NCBI RefSeq assembly: GCF_024199845.1
Contig: NZ_JANADO010000001.1
Span: 8,420,001 to 8,484,000, forward strand
Length of the DNA stretch: 64,000 bases
Direction: 5' to 3'
DNA from: Bradyrhizobium sp. CCGB12
GTDB lineage: Bacteria; Pseudomonadota; Alphaproteobacteria; Rhizobiales; Xanthobacteraceae
Shown: piece by piece, positions 17,523 to 25,812 of the stretch
Position numbering within the stretch: the first letter of the stretch is position 1
How the letters are laid out: each line of letters opens with the position of its first letter
The notes under the pieces: model-generated
Database searches by the model: none
What the model was told of the DNA's origin: nothing
Seen by the model: only the letters and a program-made list of their open reading frames with translations
Position numbers and translations under genes: made by a program

Positions 17523-18341
17523 ATGCGTAGCGTTAAGTCTCTCCTTGCCGCGGGTGCGGCAACCCTGATCTCGTCGATGGCGTTCGCCGCCGACATGCCG
17601 ATCGCGGCGCCGCCCCCCATGTACGCGCCGCCGGCTCCGCCCGCCGATTTCGGCGGCTGGTATCTGCGCGGCGACATCGGCTTCAGCAATCAGAAGGTGA
17701 AGCAGCTTAACCCGAGCTTCGTCGACCCCGGCATCAGCATCGCCTCCACACAAGGTCTCGGCTTCGACACGGCCGGCATCTTCGGTCTCGGCGCCGGCTA
17801 CAAGTTCAACAACTGGTTCCGCGCGGACGTGACCGGTGAGTATCGCGGCAACGCCAATCTGCACGGGCTCCAGATCATCAATTTCAACGGCGTTCCCGCC
17901 TTTACCGACGAGTATCATGGCAGCAAGTCGGAATGGCTGGTGCTTGCCAACGCCTATGTCGATCTCGGCACCTGGTGGTGCGTCACGCCGTTCATCGGTG
18001 CGGGCATCGGTGCTTCGCGCAACACCATCTCGAACTTCCAGGACATCAACACGCCGAACGGCGGTGTCGCTTATGCGCCGACCGCCTCGCAATGGAACTT
18101 CGCTTGGGCCGCGCATGCCGGTCTCGCCTACAAGGTCAATCCGAGCCTCACGCTCGAACTGGCGTATCGCTACGTCGATCTCGGCGACGGCGTCACCGGT
18201 ACTCTCAGCGACTTCACCGGCCTCAACCGCGGCCGCACCATGCAGTTCAAGGACATCACCTCGCACGACCTGAAGTTCGGCGTGCGCTGGGATCTCAGCA
18301 GCCCGCCGGTCTACGCGCCGCCGCTCGTCACCAAGGGCTGA
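17523..18341 (+). CDS. Outer-membrane beta-barrel protein, Omp31/porin family
   Basis: The 272-residue protein has a signal peptide (MRSVKSLLAAGAATLISSMA, likely cleavage after AFA). A proline-rich linker (APPPMYAPPAPPADFGGWYL) leads into an eight-strand barrel of the OmpA-like/Omp31 type. The C-terminal strand HDLKFGVRWDL is followed by a short PP-rich tail. Alternating aromatic and small residues and the GLGAGYKFNNWFRADVTGEY strand support the fold. Such proteins are major surface proteins in Bradyrhizobium. It is followed by a strong terminator and by a second member of the family, and a CtrA-like site lies upstream. Confidence 0.88.
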   Translation: MRSVKSLLAAGAATLISSMAFAADMPIAAPPPMYAPPAPPADFGGWYLRGDIGFSNQKVKQLNPSFVDPGISIASTQGLGFDTAGIFGLGAGYKFNNWFRADVTGEYRGNANLHGLQIINFNGVPAFTDEYHGSKSEWLVLANAYVDLGTWWCVTPFIGAGIGASRNTISNFQDINTPNGGVAYAPTASQWNFAWAAHAGLAYKVNPSLTLELAYRYVDLGDGVTGTLSDFTGLNRGRTMQFKDITSHDLKFGVRWDLSSPPVYAPPLVTKG

Positions 18342-18370
18342 TCGACAGTTCGATCGCTTAGGACTTCTTA

Positions 18371-18399
18371 ACGGCGCGGGATCATCCCGCGCCGTTTTG
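18371..18399 (+). terminator. Rho-independent terminator
   Basis: An 11-bp stem (ACGGCGCGGGA / TCCCGCGCCGT) with a 3-base loop is followed by TTTTG. It ends the first outer-membrane protein gene, so the second has its own promoter. Confidence 0.85.
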
Positions 18400-18508
18400 C
18401 TTTGCGTATTTTTCATGGCGAGTGGCGACGAAGGCGCCTGACGCAATCATTGGTTAAGGTTAACGGGCCATGATCATCGCAACAGTTCGAGTCCGATGGA
18501 GCGTTACG

Positions 18509-19336
18509 ATGCGTAGGCTGATGGTGGCGGCAGCGATGTTGGGGACGGTGTCTGCCGCGCACGCGGCTGACATGCCGGATCTGCCGATCCTGCGCGGCAG
18601 CTTCACCGACGGTCTGACGAGATCCGCCGTCAACTGGCAAGGTTCGTATTTCGGAGCGCAGGCCGGCTATGGCTCGTCCGACGAGAACTTCAATGGCTCG
18701 ACCAGCAACATGATGGCGGCACTGCTGGCCGATACGTTGATCGAGAGCTCGATGGGTGTATCCCAGTGGAATCTCGGACTGGGCAAGGCCTCGCAGCGCA
18801 CCACCGGTTACGGCGCCTTCGTCGGCTACAATGCGCAGTGGGACGACGTCGTGCTGGGCATCGAAGTGAGCTGGCTGCATGGCAAGTTCGGGGGGATGTC
18901 GTCGGCTAGCGAAAGGCGCGTCAGCGCTACTGCACTGGCCGACGGTAATTTCCATGACGTCACGGCGACGTCCACATCTTCAATCAGCATCAGCGACATC
19001 GGAACGTTCCGCGGCCGCGCCGCCTACGCATGGGGATGTTTCCTGCCTTACATGTTTGCGGGTCTCGCGCTCGGCAATGCGGACATTGTGCGCACTGCCT
19101 ACGTGCAGGATCGCGTGAGCGCGACCCAGTTGGGAGTCTACACGCCGCTGGCTCCGTTGAGTTCGACGGAGGCCCAGCACAATCACCTGATCTACGGCTA
19201 TACCGCTGGTCTCGGTGTTGATGTCAATCTGGTCGGCGGCTTGTTCATGCGTGCGGAGTACGAATATATCCGCTTCGCCTCCCAGGTCGATACCAGCATC
19301 AACACCGTCCGCGCCGGTCTCGGCTACAAGTTCTGA
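18509..19336 (+). CDS. Outer-membrane beta-barrel protein, porin family
   Basis: This 275-residue protein has a signal peptide (MRRLMVAAAMLGTVSAAHA) and an eight-strand barrel similar in plan to its upstream neighbour. It includes NWQGSYFGAQAGYGSSDENF as first strand, YGAFVGYNAQWDDVVLGIEV in the middle, and the terminal strand NTVRAGLGYKF ending in Phe, the usual outer-membrane insertion signal. The ATG at 18509 has GGAG 8 bases upstream; an upstream in-frame ATG at 18470 would disrupt the signal peptide. It is a paralogue rather than a recent duplicate, as only the barrel pattern is shared. Function is likely structural or porin-like. Confidence 0.85.
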   Translation: MRRLMVAAAMLGTVSAAHAADMPDLPILRGSFTDGLTRSAVNWQGSYFGAQAGYGSSDENFNGSTSNMMAALLADTLIESSMGVSQWNLGLGKASQRTTGYGAFVGYNAQWDDVVLGIEVSWLHGKFGGMSSASERRVSATALADGNFHDVTATSTSSISISDIGTFRGRAAYAWGCFLPYMFAGLALGNADIVRTAYVQDRVSATQLGVYTPLAPLSSTEAQHNHLIYGYTAGLGVDVNLVGGLFMRAEYEYIRFASQVDTSINTVRAGLGYKF

Positions 19337-19403
19337 CGCGCACGCCGCGGTTGACAGCTCCGCGCCGTCCTGATGCTCTGTCGCCAGACGCAGGGTGGCA
19401 GCG

Positions 19404-19994
19404 ATGAAGATCTACGGCGATAGCAATTCCGGCAATTGTCTCAAGGTGAAGTGGGTCTGCGACAAGCTCGCATTGCCCTACCAATGGATTGAGATCGACA
19501 CCCGCAAGGGCGAGACACGCACGCCGCAATTCCTGGCGATGAACGGTGCCGGCCAGGTGCCGACCGTCGCATTCGACGACGGCCGCACGCTGGCGCAGTC
19601 CAATGCCATCATCCGCTATCTCGCCCGCGACAGCGCGCTCGTTCCGCGCGACGCCTTCACTGCGGCCAAGATGGACGAATGGCTGTTCTGGGAGCAGTAC
19701 AGCCACGAGCCCTATATCGCGGTGTGCCGCTTCCTCCTGGTCTATCTAGGCAAGGACGCATCCGAGCTCGATTCCGAGAAGGTCAAGCGTGGCTATGCGG
19801 CGCTCGACCGGATGGAGCAGCATCTTTCGGCCACCCGCTTCTTCACCGGTGAAGCGGTTTCGCTCGCGGATGTCTCGCTGCTCGCCTACACCCGCGTTGC
19901 GCACGAAGGCGGCTTCGATCTCGGTCGCTTTGCGGCCGTTCGCCGATGGATCGGCGAGGCCGAAGCCTTTCTCGGCCTTCCGCCGGCGCGTTGA
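19404..19994 (+). CDS. Glutathione S-transferase family protein
   Basis: The 196-residue protein has a thioredoxin-like N-terminal domain (MKIYGDSNSGNCLKVKW) with the cis-proline and glutathione-binding block AGQVPTVAFDDGRTLAQSNA. A helical C-terminal domain follows, with the conserved FFTGEAVSLADVSLLAYTRV. SNSGN takes the place of the usual catalytic Ser/Cys turn. Substrate is unknown. The start at 19404 is chosen over GTG 19395 because it begins the first strand. The next gene starts 16 bases after its stop, suggesting co-transcription. Confidence 0.87.
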   Translation: MKIYGDSNSGNCLKVKWVCDKLALPYQWIEIDTRKGETRTPQFLAMNGAGQVPTVAFDDGRTLAQSNAIIRYLARDSALVPRDAFTAAKMDEWLFWEQYSHEPYIAVCRFLLVYLGKDASELDSEKVKRGYAALDRMEQHLSATRFFTGEAVSLADVSLLAYTRVAHEGGFDLGRFAAVRRWIGEAEAFLGLPPAR

Positions 19995-20010
19995 GCCTGG
20001 AGTTCCCCAC

Positions 20011-20475
20011 ATGACTGCGAAGTCCGTCTCCATCCGCCGCGCGCGCCGCGACGACGTCGCGGCGATCGTCGCGATGCTGGCCGACGATCATCTGGGTCGC
20101 GCCCGCGAGCGCGTGGAGGATCCGCTGCCTGCGACTTACTACGAGGCGTTCGAGCGCATCATGCGAGATTCGAATCTTCAGCTCGTGGTCGCCGAGAGCG
20201 AGGGCAGGGTGGTCGGCTGCCTGCAACTCGCGATCCTGCCGGGGCTGAGTTCGCAAGGCGGCTCGCGCGGCCTGCTCGAAGACGTCCGCGTTGCCACCGA
20301 TTGTCGCAGCCGGGGCATCGGCGAGCAGCTGGTGCAATGGGCGATCGCGGAAGCCAGGGCGCGCGGCTGCAATCTGGTCGAATTGCTGACGCATCAGACG
20401 CGCGTCGATGCGCAGCGCTTCTACACGCGGCTTGGATTTGCAGCGAGCCACGTCGGCATGACTGTTCGCTTTTGA
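20011..20475 (+). CDS. GNAT-family N-acetyltransferase
   Basis: The 154-residue protein has the complete GNAT fold: an N-terminal SIRRARRDDVAAIVAML helix region and the LEDVRVATDCRSRGIGEQLV acetyl-CoA loop (a variant of Q/RxxGxG/A). The RFYTRLGFAASHVGM motif follows near the C-terminus. The acceptor may be a small amine or a protein; nothing in the sequence decides this. It starts 16 bases after the GST gene and is likely in the same operon. Confidence 0.87.
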   Translation: MTAKSVSIRRARRDDVAAIVAMLADDHLGRARERVEDPLPATYYEAFERIMRDSNLQLVVAESEGRVVGCLQLAILPGLSSQGGSRGLLEDVRVATDCRSRGIGEQLVQWAIAEARARGCNLVELLTHQTRVDAQRFYTRLGFAASHVGMTVRF

Positions 20476-20632
20476 GGCAGCTCGTCGCGGCCTTTGCGCA
20501 AGCTGCGAAATCGGATCGCATGTTCGTTCGCATTAAGGGCTGATAAACTACCCGTCCGTCGTTCACGTTTCTCCGGGAACGAACGGTGCTACGGGACGTC
20601 AGACACCGGGCTCGGTCGGTTCGGGGATTTCG

Positions 20633-20839
20633 ATGACAAGCTATTCACTGATCAAGGTCGGCAACGACTATGTCGTGCAGGCCGACGACAAATGCATTTT
20701 GAAAGTCGGCAGCCGCCGTCGCGCCGCGCAACTGATCAGCGAGGCGACGGATTTGCTGAATGCCCTGGCTGCGGCGGAATCTCCCGAGAAACCCGTGGAA
20801 GCGCCATCACTCGCGCGTGAGGCCCCGGAACTTCCTTGA
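20633..20839 (+). CDS. Small conserved hypothetical protein (68 aa)
   Basis: This ORF encodes a soluble 68-residue protein with a beta-rich start (SYSLIKVGNDYVVQADDKCI), a helix (RRRAAQLISEATDLLNALAA) and a Pro/Glu-rich tail. I do not recognise the family. Codon use is typical of the genome, and an upstream near-match to an EcfG-type promoter (GGAAC-N16-CGTC at 20576-20600) raises the possibility of stress control. No membrane segment or signal peptide is visible. Confidence 0.6.
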   Translation: MTSYSLIKVGNDYVVQADDKCILKVGSRRRAAQLISEATDLLNALAAAESPEKPVEAPSLAREAPELP

Positions 20840-20918
20840 CTGCCCTTCCCGATTCCCGTATCAGCCGCGGCGGGACACCTCCCCCCAACGGGAGGCTTAC
20901 TATCTGGAAGGGTAGATC

Positions 20919-22091
20919 ATGACTGTAGCGAAGCCCGCTTCGCGGCCGAACGTGCCGCATTTCTCCTCCGGCCCCTGCGCCAAGCGCCCCGGCTGGAACG
21001 CCCAAAATCTCAAGGACGCAGCCCTCGGCCGTTCGCATCGCGCGAAGGTCGGCAAGACCAAGCTCAAGCTCGCGATCGATCTGACGCGCGAAGTGCTCGA
21101 GGTCCCCGCCGATTACCGCATCGGCATCGTGCCGGCCTCCGATACCGGGGCGGTCGAGATGGCGCTGTGGTCGCTGCTCGGTGCGCGGCCCGTCACCACG
21201 CTCGCCTGGGAATCCTTCGGCGAGGGCTGGGTCAGCGACATCGTCAAGGAATTGAAGCTCAAGGACGTCACCAAGCTGAACGCGGCCTACGGTGAGATTC
21301 CCGATCTTTCCAAGGTGGACCCCAAGAGCGACGTCGTCTTCACCTGGAACGGCACCACGTCAGGCGTGCGCGTGCCGAACGCGGACTGGATCAGCGCGAG
21401 CCGCGAAGGCCTGACCATTTGCGACGCGACGTCCGCTGCGTTTGCGCAAGCTCTCGACTGGGCCAAGCTCGATGTCGTCACGTTCTCCTGGCAGAAGGCG
21501 CTCGGCGGCGAAGCCGCGCACGGCATGCTGATCCTGTCGCCGCGTGCGGTGGAGCGGCTCGAGACCTACAAGCCGGCCTGGCCGCTGCCGAAGATCTTCC
21601 GCATGACCAAGGGCGGCAAGATCAACGAAGGCATCTTCGTCGGCGAGACCATCAACACGCCCTCGATGCTCTGCGTCGAGGACTATCTCGACGCGCTGAA
21701 CTGGGCCAAGTCGATCGGCGGCCTCAAGGCGCTGGTCGCGCGGGCCGACGCCAACACCAAGGTGCTCGCCGACTGGAAGGCGAAGACGCCGTGGATCGAC
21801 TTCCTGGCCAAGGACGCCGCGATCCGCTCCAACACCTCGGTGTGCCTGAAGTTCACCGATCCCGCGATCACCTCGCTCTCCGAGGACGCGCAGGCCGACT
21901 TCTCCAAGAAGCTGGTTGCGCTGGTCGAGAAGGAAGGCGCCGGCTACGACTTCGCCTATTACCGCGACGCGCCGGCCGGCCTGCGCATCTGGTGCGGCGC
22001 CACCGTCGAGGCCAAGGACGTCGAGCTGCTGACGCAGTGGATCGACTGGGCCTTCGCCGAGATCAAGGCGCAGCTCGCCAAGGCGGCCTAA
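20919..22091 (+). CDS. serC: Phosphoserine aminotransferase
   Basis: The 390-residue PLP enzyme converts 3-phosphohydroxypyruvate and glutamate to phosphoserine, the second step of serine synthesis. The N-terminus [16 protein letters not shown] is typical. The PLP lysine is K193 in [16 protein letters not shown], and CDATSAAF supplies the cofactor-binding Asp. It belongs to the long alphaproteobacterial SerC class. It is followed at 228 bases by serA; the space is filled by palindromic repeats, so the two genes may be co-transcribed or separately expressed. Confidence 0.94.
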   Translation: MTVAKPASRPNVPHFSSGPCAKRPGWNAQNLKDAALGRSHRAKVGKTKLKLAIDLTREVLEVPADYRIGIVPASDTGAVEMALWSLLGARPVTTLAWESFGEGWVSDIVKELKLKDVTKLNAAYGEIPDLSKVDPKSDVVFTWNGTTSGVRVPNADWISASREGLTICDATSAAFAQALDWAKLDVVTFSWQKALGGEAAHGMLILSPRAVERLETYKPAWPLPKIFRMTKGGKINEGIFVGETINTPSMLCVEDYLDALNWAKSIGGLKALVARADANTKVLADWKAKTPWIDFLAKDAAIRSNTSVCLKFTDPAITSLSEDAQADFSKKLVALVEKEGAGYDFAYYRDAPAGLRIWCGATVEAKDVELLTQWIDWAFAEIKAQLAKAA

Positions 22092-22098
22092 TGTTCTG

Positions 22099-22302
22099 AC
22101 CCTCCCCTGGAGGGGGAGGGTCGACGCACCGGCGAGCATGATCCGGAAAAGTGGTCTCCGGTTTTCCGACGAGATCATGCTCAAACAAGACGGTGCGGCG
22201 GGGTGGGGTGATCTCTCCACACGGCGCACCGGCGATTTTCTTGTTTGCAGCTTCACCCCACCCCCGGCGCTTCGCGCCGACCCTCCCCCTCCAGGGGAGG
22301 GT
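22099..22302. repeat. Composite palindromic repeat, CCCTCCCCTGGAGGGGGAGGG family
   Basis: Both ends carry the same arm in opposite orientation (CCTCCCCTGGAGGGGGAGGG at the left, CCCTCCCCCTCCAGGGGAGG at the right), with inner GGGGTGGGGTGATCTCTCC and CACCCCACCCC arms. Related copies are at 29427-29584 and 57109-57245. A different repeat is nested inside (22134-22182). Confidence 0.8.
22134..22182. repeat. Rhizobiales GAGCATGATC palindrome nested in another repeat
   Basis: GAGCATGATCCGGAAAA at the left and TTTTCCGACGAGATCATGCTC at the right pair around a GTGGTCTCCGG loop region. This sequence type is a very abundant intergenic palindrome of Rhizobiales genomes (established knowledge). Confidence 0.75.
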
Positions 22303-22319
22303 GTGAAGGACACATCCCC

Positions 22320-23909
22320 ATGACCAAACCCAAAGTTCTCATTTCCGACGCGCTCTCACCCGCTGCCGTGCAGATCTTCAGGGATCGCGGCATCGAGGTC
22401 GACTTCCAGCCCAACCTCGGCAAGGAAAAGGACAAGCTCGCCGAGATCATCGGCAATTACGACGGCCTTGCGATCCGCTCCGCCACCAAGGCGACCGCCA
22501 AGATCATCGACAAGGCCACCAACCTCAAGGTGATCGGCCGCGCCGGCATCGGCGTCGACAATGTCGAGATACCCGCCGCCACGGCGAAGGGCATCATCGT
22601 GATGAACACGCCGTTCGGCAATTCGATCACGACCGCCGAGCACGCCGTCACGCTGATGCTGGCGCTGGCCCGCGAGATCCCGCAGGCCGACGCCTCGACC
22701 CAGGCCGGCAAGTGGGAGAAGAACCGCTTCATGGGCGTCGAGATCACCGGCAAGGTGCTCGGGGTGGTCGGCTGCGGCAATATCGGCTCGATCGTCGCCG
22801 ACCGCGGCCTCGGCCTGCGCATGAAGGTGATCGCGTTCGATCCGTTCCTGTCGCCGGAGCGCGCCAAGGACATCGGCGTCGAGAAGGTCGATCTCGATGA
22901 TCTACTCAAGCGCGCCGACTTCATCACCTTGCATACCCCGCTCACCGAGAAGACGAAGAACATCATCGACGCGGCCGCGATCGCCAAGATGAAGAAGGGC
23001 GTGCGCCTGATCAACTGCGCGCGCGGCGGCCTCGTCGACGAGCAGGCGGTGGTCGATGCGTTGAATTCCAAGCACATCGCCGGCGCAGCCTTCGACGTGT
23101 TCGTCGAGGAGCCCGCGAATGCGAACGTGCTGTTTGGCCATCCCAACGTAATCTGCACGCCGCATCTCGGCGCCTCCACTACCGAGGCGCAGGAGAACGT
23201 CGCGCTGCAGGTTGCCGAACAGATGTCGGACTATCTGTTGTCCGGCGCGATCTCCAACGCCATCAACTTCCCCTCGATCACCGCCGAAGAGGCGCCGAAG
23301 CTGAAACCCTTCATCGCGCTTGCCGAGAAGCTCGGTTCCTTCGCCGGCCAACTCACCGAGACCGGCATCTCGAAGGTCACGATCACCTATGAGGGTCATG
23401 TCGCGGAGATGAAGATCAAGGCGCTGACCTCCGCCGTGCTGTCCGGCCTGCTGCGGCCGATGCTGGGCGAGGTCAACGTGGTGTCGGCGCCCGTCGTCGC
23501 CAAGGAACGCGGCATGGTGGTCGACGAGGTGACCCGCGCCGCGCAGAGCGATTATGAAAGCCTGATCACAGTGACGGTCGCGACGGAACGCCAGGAGCGT
23601 TCGGTCTCCGGCACCGTGTATCATGACGGCAAGCCGCGCCTGGTCGACATCAAGGGCATCCGCGTCGACGCCGAGTTCGGCAAGTCGATGATCTACGTCA
23701 CCAACGAGGACAAGCCGGGCTTCATCGGCAAGTTCGCAAGCCTCTTGGGCGACGCCAAGATCAACATCGCGACCTTCCATCTCGGCCGCGTCGAGCAGGG
23801 CGGCGATGCGATCGCGCTCATCGAGGTCGACGGCGCGGTGCCGGCCGACGTGCTCGCCAAGGTGCAGGCGCTGCCGCAGGTCAAGCAGGTCAAGGCGCTG
23901 ACGTTCTGA
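22320..23909 (+). CDS. serA: D-3-phosphoglycerate dehydrogenase, long form with ACT domain
   Basis: The 529-residue enzyme catalyses the first step of serine synthesis from 3-phosphoglycerate. It has an N-terminal catalytic/NAD domain with GVVGCGNIGSIVADR and INCARGGLVDE, and the catalytic His in TPHLGASTTEAQENV. An intervening domain spans about 320-450, and a C-terminal ACT domain begins near SMIYVTNEDKPGFIGKFASL. This is the long SerA type. The ACT domain suggests allosteric control, although serine sensitivity varies in this class. A strong terminator and a repeat follow. Confidence 0.95.
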   Translation: MTKPKVLISDALSPAAVQIFRDRGIEVDFQPNLGKEKDKLAEIIGNYDGLAIRSATKATAKIIDKATNLKVIGRAGIGVDNVEIPAATAKGIIVMNTPFGNSITTAEHAVTLMLALAREIPQADASTQAGKWEKNRFMGVEITGKVLGVVGCGNIGSIVADRGLGLRMKVIAFDPFLSPERAKDIGVEKVDLDDLLKRADFITLHTPLTEKTKNIIDAAAIAKMKKGVRLINCARGGLVDEQAVVDALNSKHIAGAAFDVFVEEPANANVLFGHPNVICTPHLGASTTEAQENVALQVAEQMSDYLLSGAISNAINFPSITAEEAPKLKPFIALAEKLGSFAGQLTETGISKVTITYEGHVAEMKIKALTSAVLSGLLRPMLGEVNVVSAPVVAKERGMVVDEVTRAAQSDYESLITVTVATERQERSVSGTVYHDGKPRLVDIKGIRVDAEFGKSMIYVTNEDKPGFIGKFASLLGDAKINIATFHLGRVEQGGDAIALIEVDGAVPADVLAKVQALPQVKQVKALTF

Positions 23910-23930
23910 TCGCACTCTCACCACTTGCAT

Positions 23931-24013
23931 CATGGCCGGGCTTGACCCGGCCATCCACACCTTGCCTTGCGCGCAGAAAGACGTGGATGCCCGGGACGAG
24001 CCCGGGCATGACG
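23931..24013. repeat. Inverted intergenic repeat, CATGGCCGGGCTTG family
   Basis: ATGGCCGGGCTTGACCCGGCCATCCAC at the left and GTGGATGCCCGGGACGAGCCCGGGCATGAC at the right form two hairpins that also pair with each other. A second copy is at 58468-58557. Confidence 0.75.
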
Positions 24014-24057
24014 TGTGGATAGCGTGATGCCCGCATAGATATTCCGACCCGCGGAAC

Positions 24058-24092
24058 AACGTCGCCTTCGACACCGGAGGCGGCGTTTTTAT
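24058..24092 (+). terminator. Rho-independent terminator downstream of serA
   Basis: AACGTCGCCT pairs with AGGCGGCGTT around a 10-base loop and is followed by TTTTATTTT. It lies 150 bases after serA, beyond the repeat. Confidence 0.65.
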
Positions 24093-24186
24093 TTTCCCCG
24101 CGCCTGACCAACTTTGTGTACCAATGGCGCCAAGAACGCCTCGTAACCACGCTCCGTTCAAAATCGTTCGAAAAGGGAGAAAACAC

Positions 24187-25359
24187 ATGCGTGAAGCCGT
24201 CATCGTTTCCTATGCACGCACGGGCCTTGCGAAGTCCGGCCGCGGCGGGTTCAACATCACGCCGCCGATGTCGCTCGCGGCGCACGCCATCCAGCACGCG
24301 GTGGACCGCGCCGGTGTCGACAAGGACTATGTCGAGGACTGCTATCTCGGCAATTGCGCCCATGGCGCGCCGAACATCGGCCGCCAGGCCGCGCTGCTCG
24401 CGGGTCTGCCGAAGACCACCGCCGGCGTCTCGGTGAACCGGTTCTGCTCCTCGGGGCTCCAGACCATCGCGATGGCCGCCAACTCGATCCGCTCCGACGG
24501 CGCGGACTGCATCGTCGCCGGCGGCGTCGAGAGCATCTCGATGCCCGGCGGCGGCTCGCCGAAGGAATCGATCGATCCTGAATTGCTCAAGGTCGCCCCT
24601 GACATCTTCATGGCGATGATCGACACCGCCGACATCGTCGCCGAGCGCTACAAGCTCAGCCGCGAATACCAGGACGAGTTCTCGCTGGAATCGCAGCGCC
24701 GCATGGCCGCGGCCCAGCAGGCGAACAAGTTCAAGGACGAGATCGTCCCGATGAAGACCAAGATGAAGGTGATCGACAAGCAGACCAAGGCCGAGAGCAT
24801 CGTCGACTACGTCGTCGACCGCGACGAGTGCAACCGGCCCGAGACCACGATGGAAGGTCTCGCCAAGCTCGAGCCGGTGAAGGGCCCCGGCAAGTTCGTC
24901 ACCGCCGGCAATGCCAGCCAGCTCTCGGACGGCGCCGCGGCCGTGGTGCTGATGGAGGCCAAGGACGCCGAGAAGCGCGGCCTCAAGCCGCTCGGCCGCT
25001 TCGTCGCCTGGGCCACCGCCGGCTGCGAGCCCGACGAGATGGGCATCGGCCCGGTGTTCGCGATTCCGAAGCTGCTCAAGCGCACCGGCCTCAAGATCGA
25101 CGACATCGATCTGTGGGAGCTCAACGAGGCCTTCGCCAGCCAGTGCCTGTATTGCCGCGACGAGCTGGGCATCGATCCCGCCAAGTACAATGTCAATGGC
25201 GGCTCGATCGCGATCGGTCATCCCTTCGGCATGACCGGCGCACGTCTCACCGGCCATCTCCTGCAGGAAGGCGCGCGCCGCAAGGCGAAGTGGGGCGTGG
25301 TGACCATGTGCATCGGCGGCGGCCAGGGCGGCGCCGGGCTGTTCGAAATCTATAGCTGA
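24187..25359 (+). CDS. Thiolase family protein (acetyl-CoA C-acyltransferase)
   Basis: The 390-residue protein is a complete thiolase with the acylated cysteine C87 in SVNRFCSSGLQT, the His in GSIAIGHPFGMTGARL, and the second Cys in TMCIGGGQGGAG. It could act in beta-oxidation (cleaving 3-ketoacyl-CoA) or in acetoacetyl-CoA formation; FadA-type is favoured from the NEAFASQ and long insert pattern. The ATG at 24187 has AAAAGGGAG upstream; a longer start at 24124 is less likely. It is a single-gene unit with its own terminator. Confidence 0.92.
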   Translation: MREAVIVSYARTGLAKSGRGGFNITPPMSLAAHAIQHAVDRAGVDKDYVEDCYLGNCAHGAPNIGRQAALLAGLPKTTAGVSVNRFCSSGLQTIAMAANSIRSDGADCIVAGGVESISMPGGGSPKESIDPELLKVAPDIFMAMIDTADIVAERYKLSREYQDEFSLESQRRMAAAQQANKFKDEIVPMKTKMKVIDKQTKAESIVDYVVDRDECNRPETTMEGLAKLEPVKGPGKFVTAGNASQLSDGAAAVVLMEAKDAEKRGLKPLGRFVAWATAGCEPDEMGIGPVFAIPKLLKRTGLKIDDIDLWELNEAFASQCLYCRDELGIDPAKYNVNGGSIAIGHPFGMTGARLTGHLLQEGARRKAKWGVVTMCIGGGQGGAGLFEIYS

Positions 25360-25380
25360 GTTAAGCTGCAGGAATGCGAA

Positions 25381-25409
25381 AGGGCACGGCGCGAGCCGTG
25401 CCCTTTTTG
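25381..25409 (+). terminator. Rho-independent terminator of the thiolase gene
   Basis: A perfect 10-bp stem AGGGCACGGC/GCCGTGCCCT with loop GCGA is followed by TTTTTG. Confidence 0.9.
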
Positions 25410-25466
25410 TTTGGGCGTTGAGCTATACGAAACGGACGAGACTGCCGCGGCGGTCGTCTGCGCAAG

Positions 25467-25721
25467 CTAATGGTCGGGCTTCTCGCGCGTGATGACGCCG
25501 GTCTTGGGGTCGGCATGGAATTCCATCTTCTGTCCGTTCTTGATGCCTTCGCCCTCCCACCGGCCGTCGTCGGCTTCGAGCTTGGTCACCTGGGTGTAGC
25601 CGGACTCCATAGCCTTGGCCTTCACTTGCTCCATCGGCATCCAATCCGGTCCGGGTTGATCTGCTCTCGCTGCCGAGCCGAGGGCGAGGAAACCGGCGAC
25701 CATGAGTATGGCAAGCTTCAT
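25467..25721 (-). CDS. Small exported PepSY-like protein (84 aa)
   Basis: The protein has a signal peptide (MKLAILMVAGFLALGSAARA). A single PepSY-like domain follows, MPMEQVKAKAMESGYTQVTK, then WEGEGIKNGQKMEFHADPK with the typical terminal strand GVITREK. PepSY domains are small periplasmic modules that often inhibit peptidases or sense ligands. The ATG at 25721 has GGAGACTCTC just upstream. An EcfG-type promoter 26-50 bases upstream suggests general-stress control. It is isolated and convergent with the thiolase. Confidence 0.85.
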   Translation of the reverse strand: MKLAILMVAGFLALGSAARADQPGPDWMPMEQVKAKAMESGYTQVTKLEADDGRWEGEGIKNGQKMEFHADPKTGVITREKPDH

Positions 25722-25746
25722 GAGAGTCTCCTTTGTAAGAGGCTTC

Positions 25747-25771
25747 AACGGCAACGCCGACAGTGTGTTCC
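25747..25771 (-). promoter_or_regulatory. EcfG-type (general stress sigma factor) promoter of the PepSY gene
   Basis: On the minus strand GGAAC (25771-25767) is followed by exactly 16 bases and CGTT (25750-25747), the consensus of sigma-EcfG promoters in alphaproteobacteria. The start codon lies about 25 bases downstream. Confidence 0.6.
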
Positions 25772-25812
25772 TCCCACGCTGGCCAATTTAGGGCATTCGG
25801 CGTTCCGTCCCC

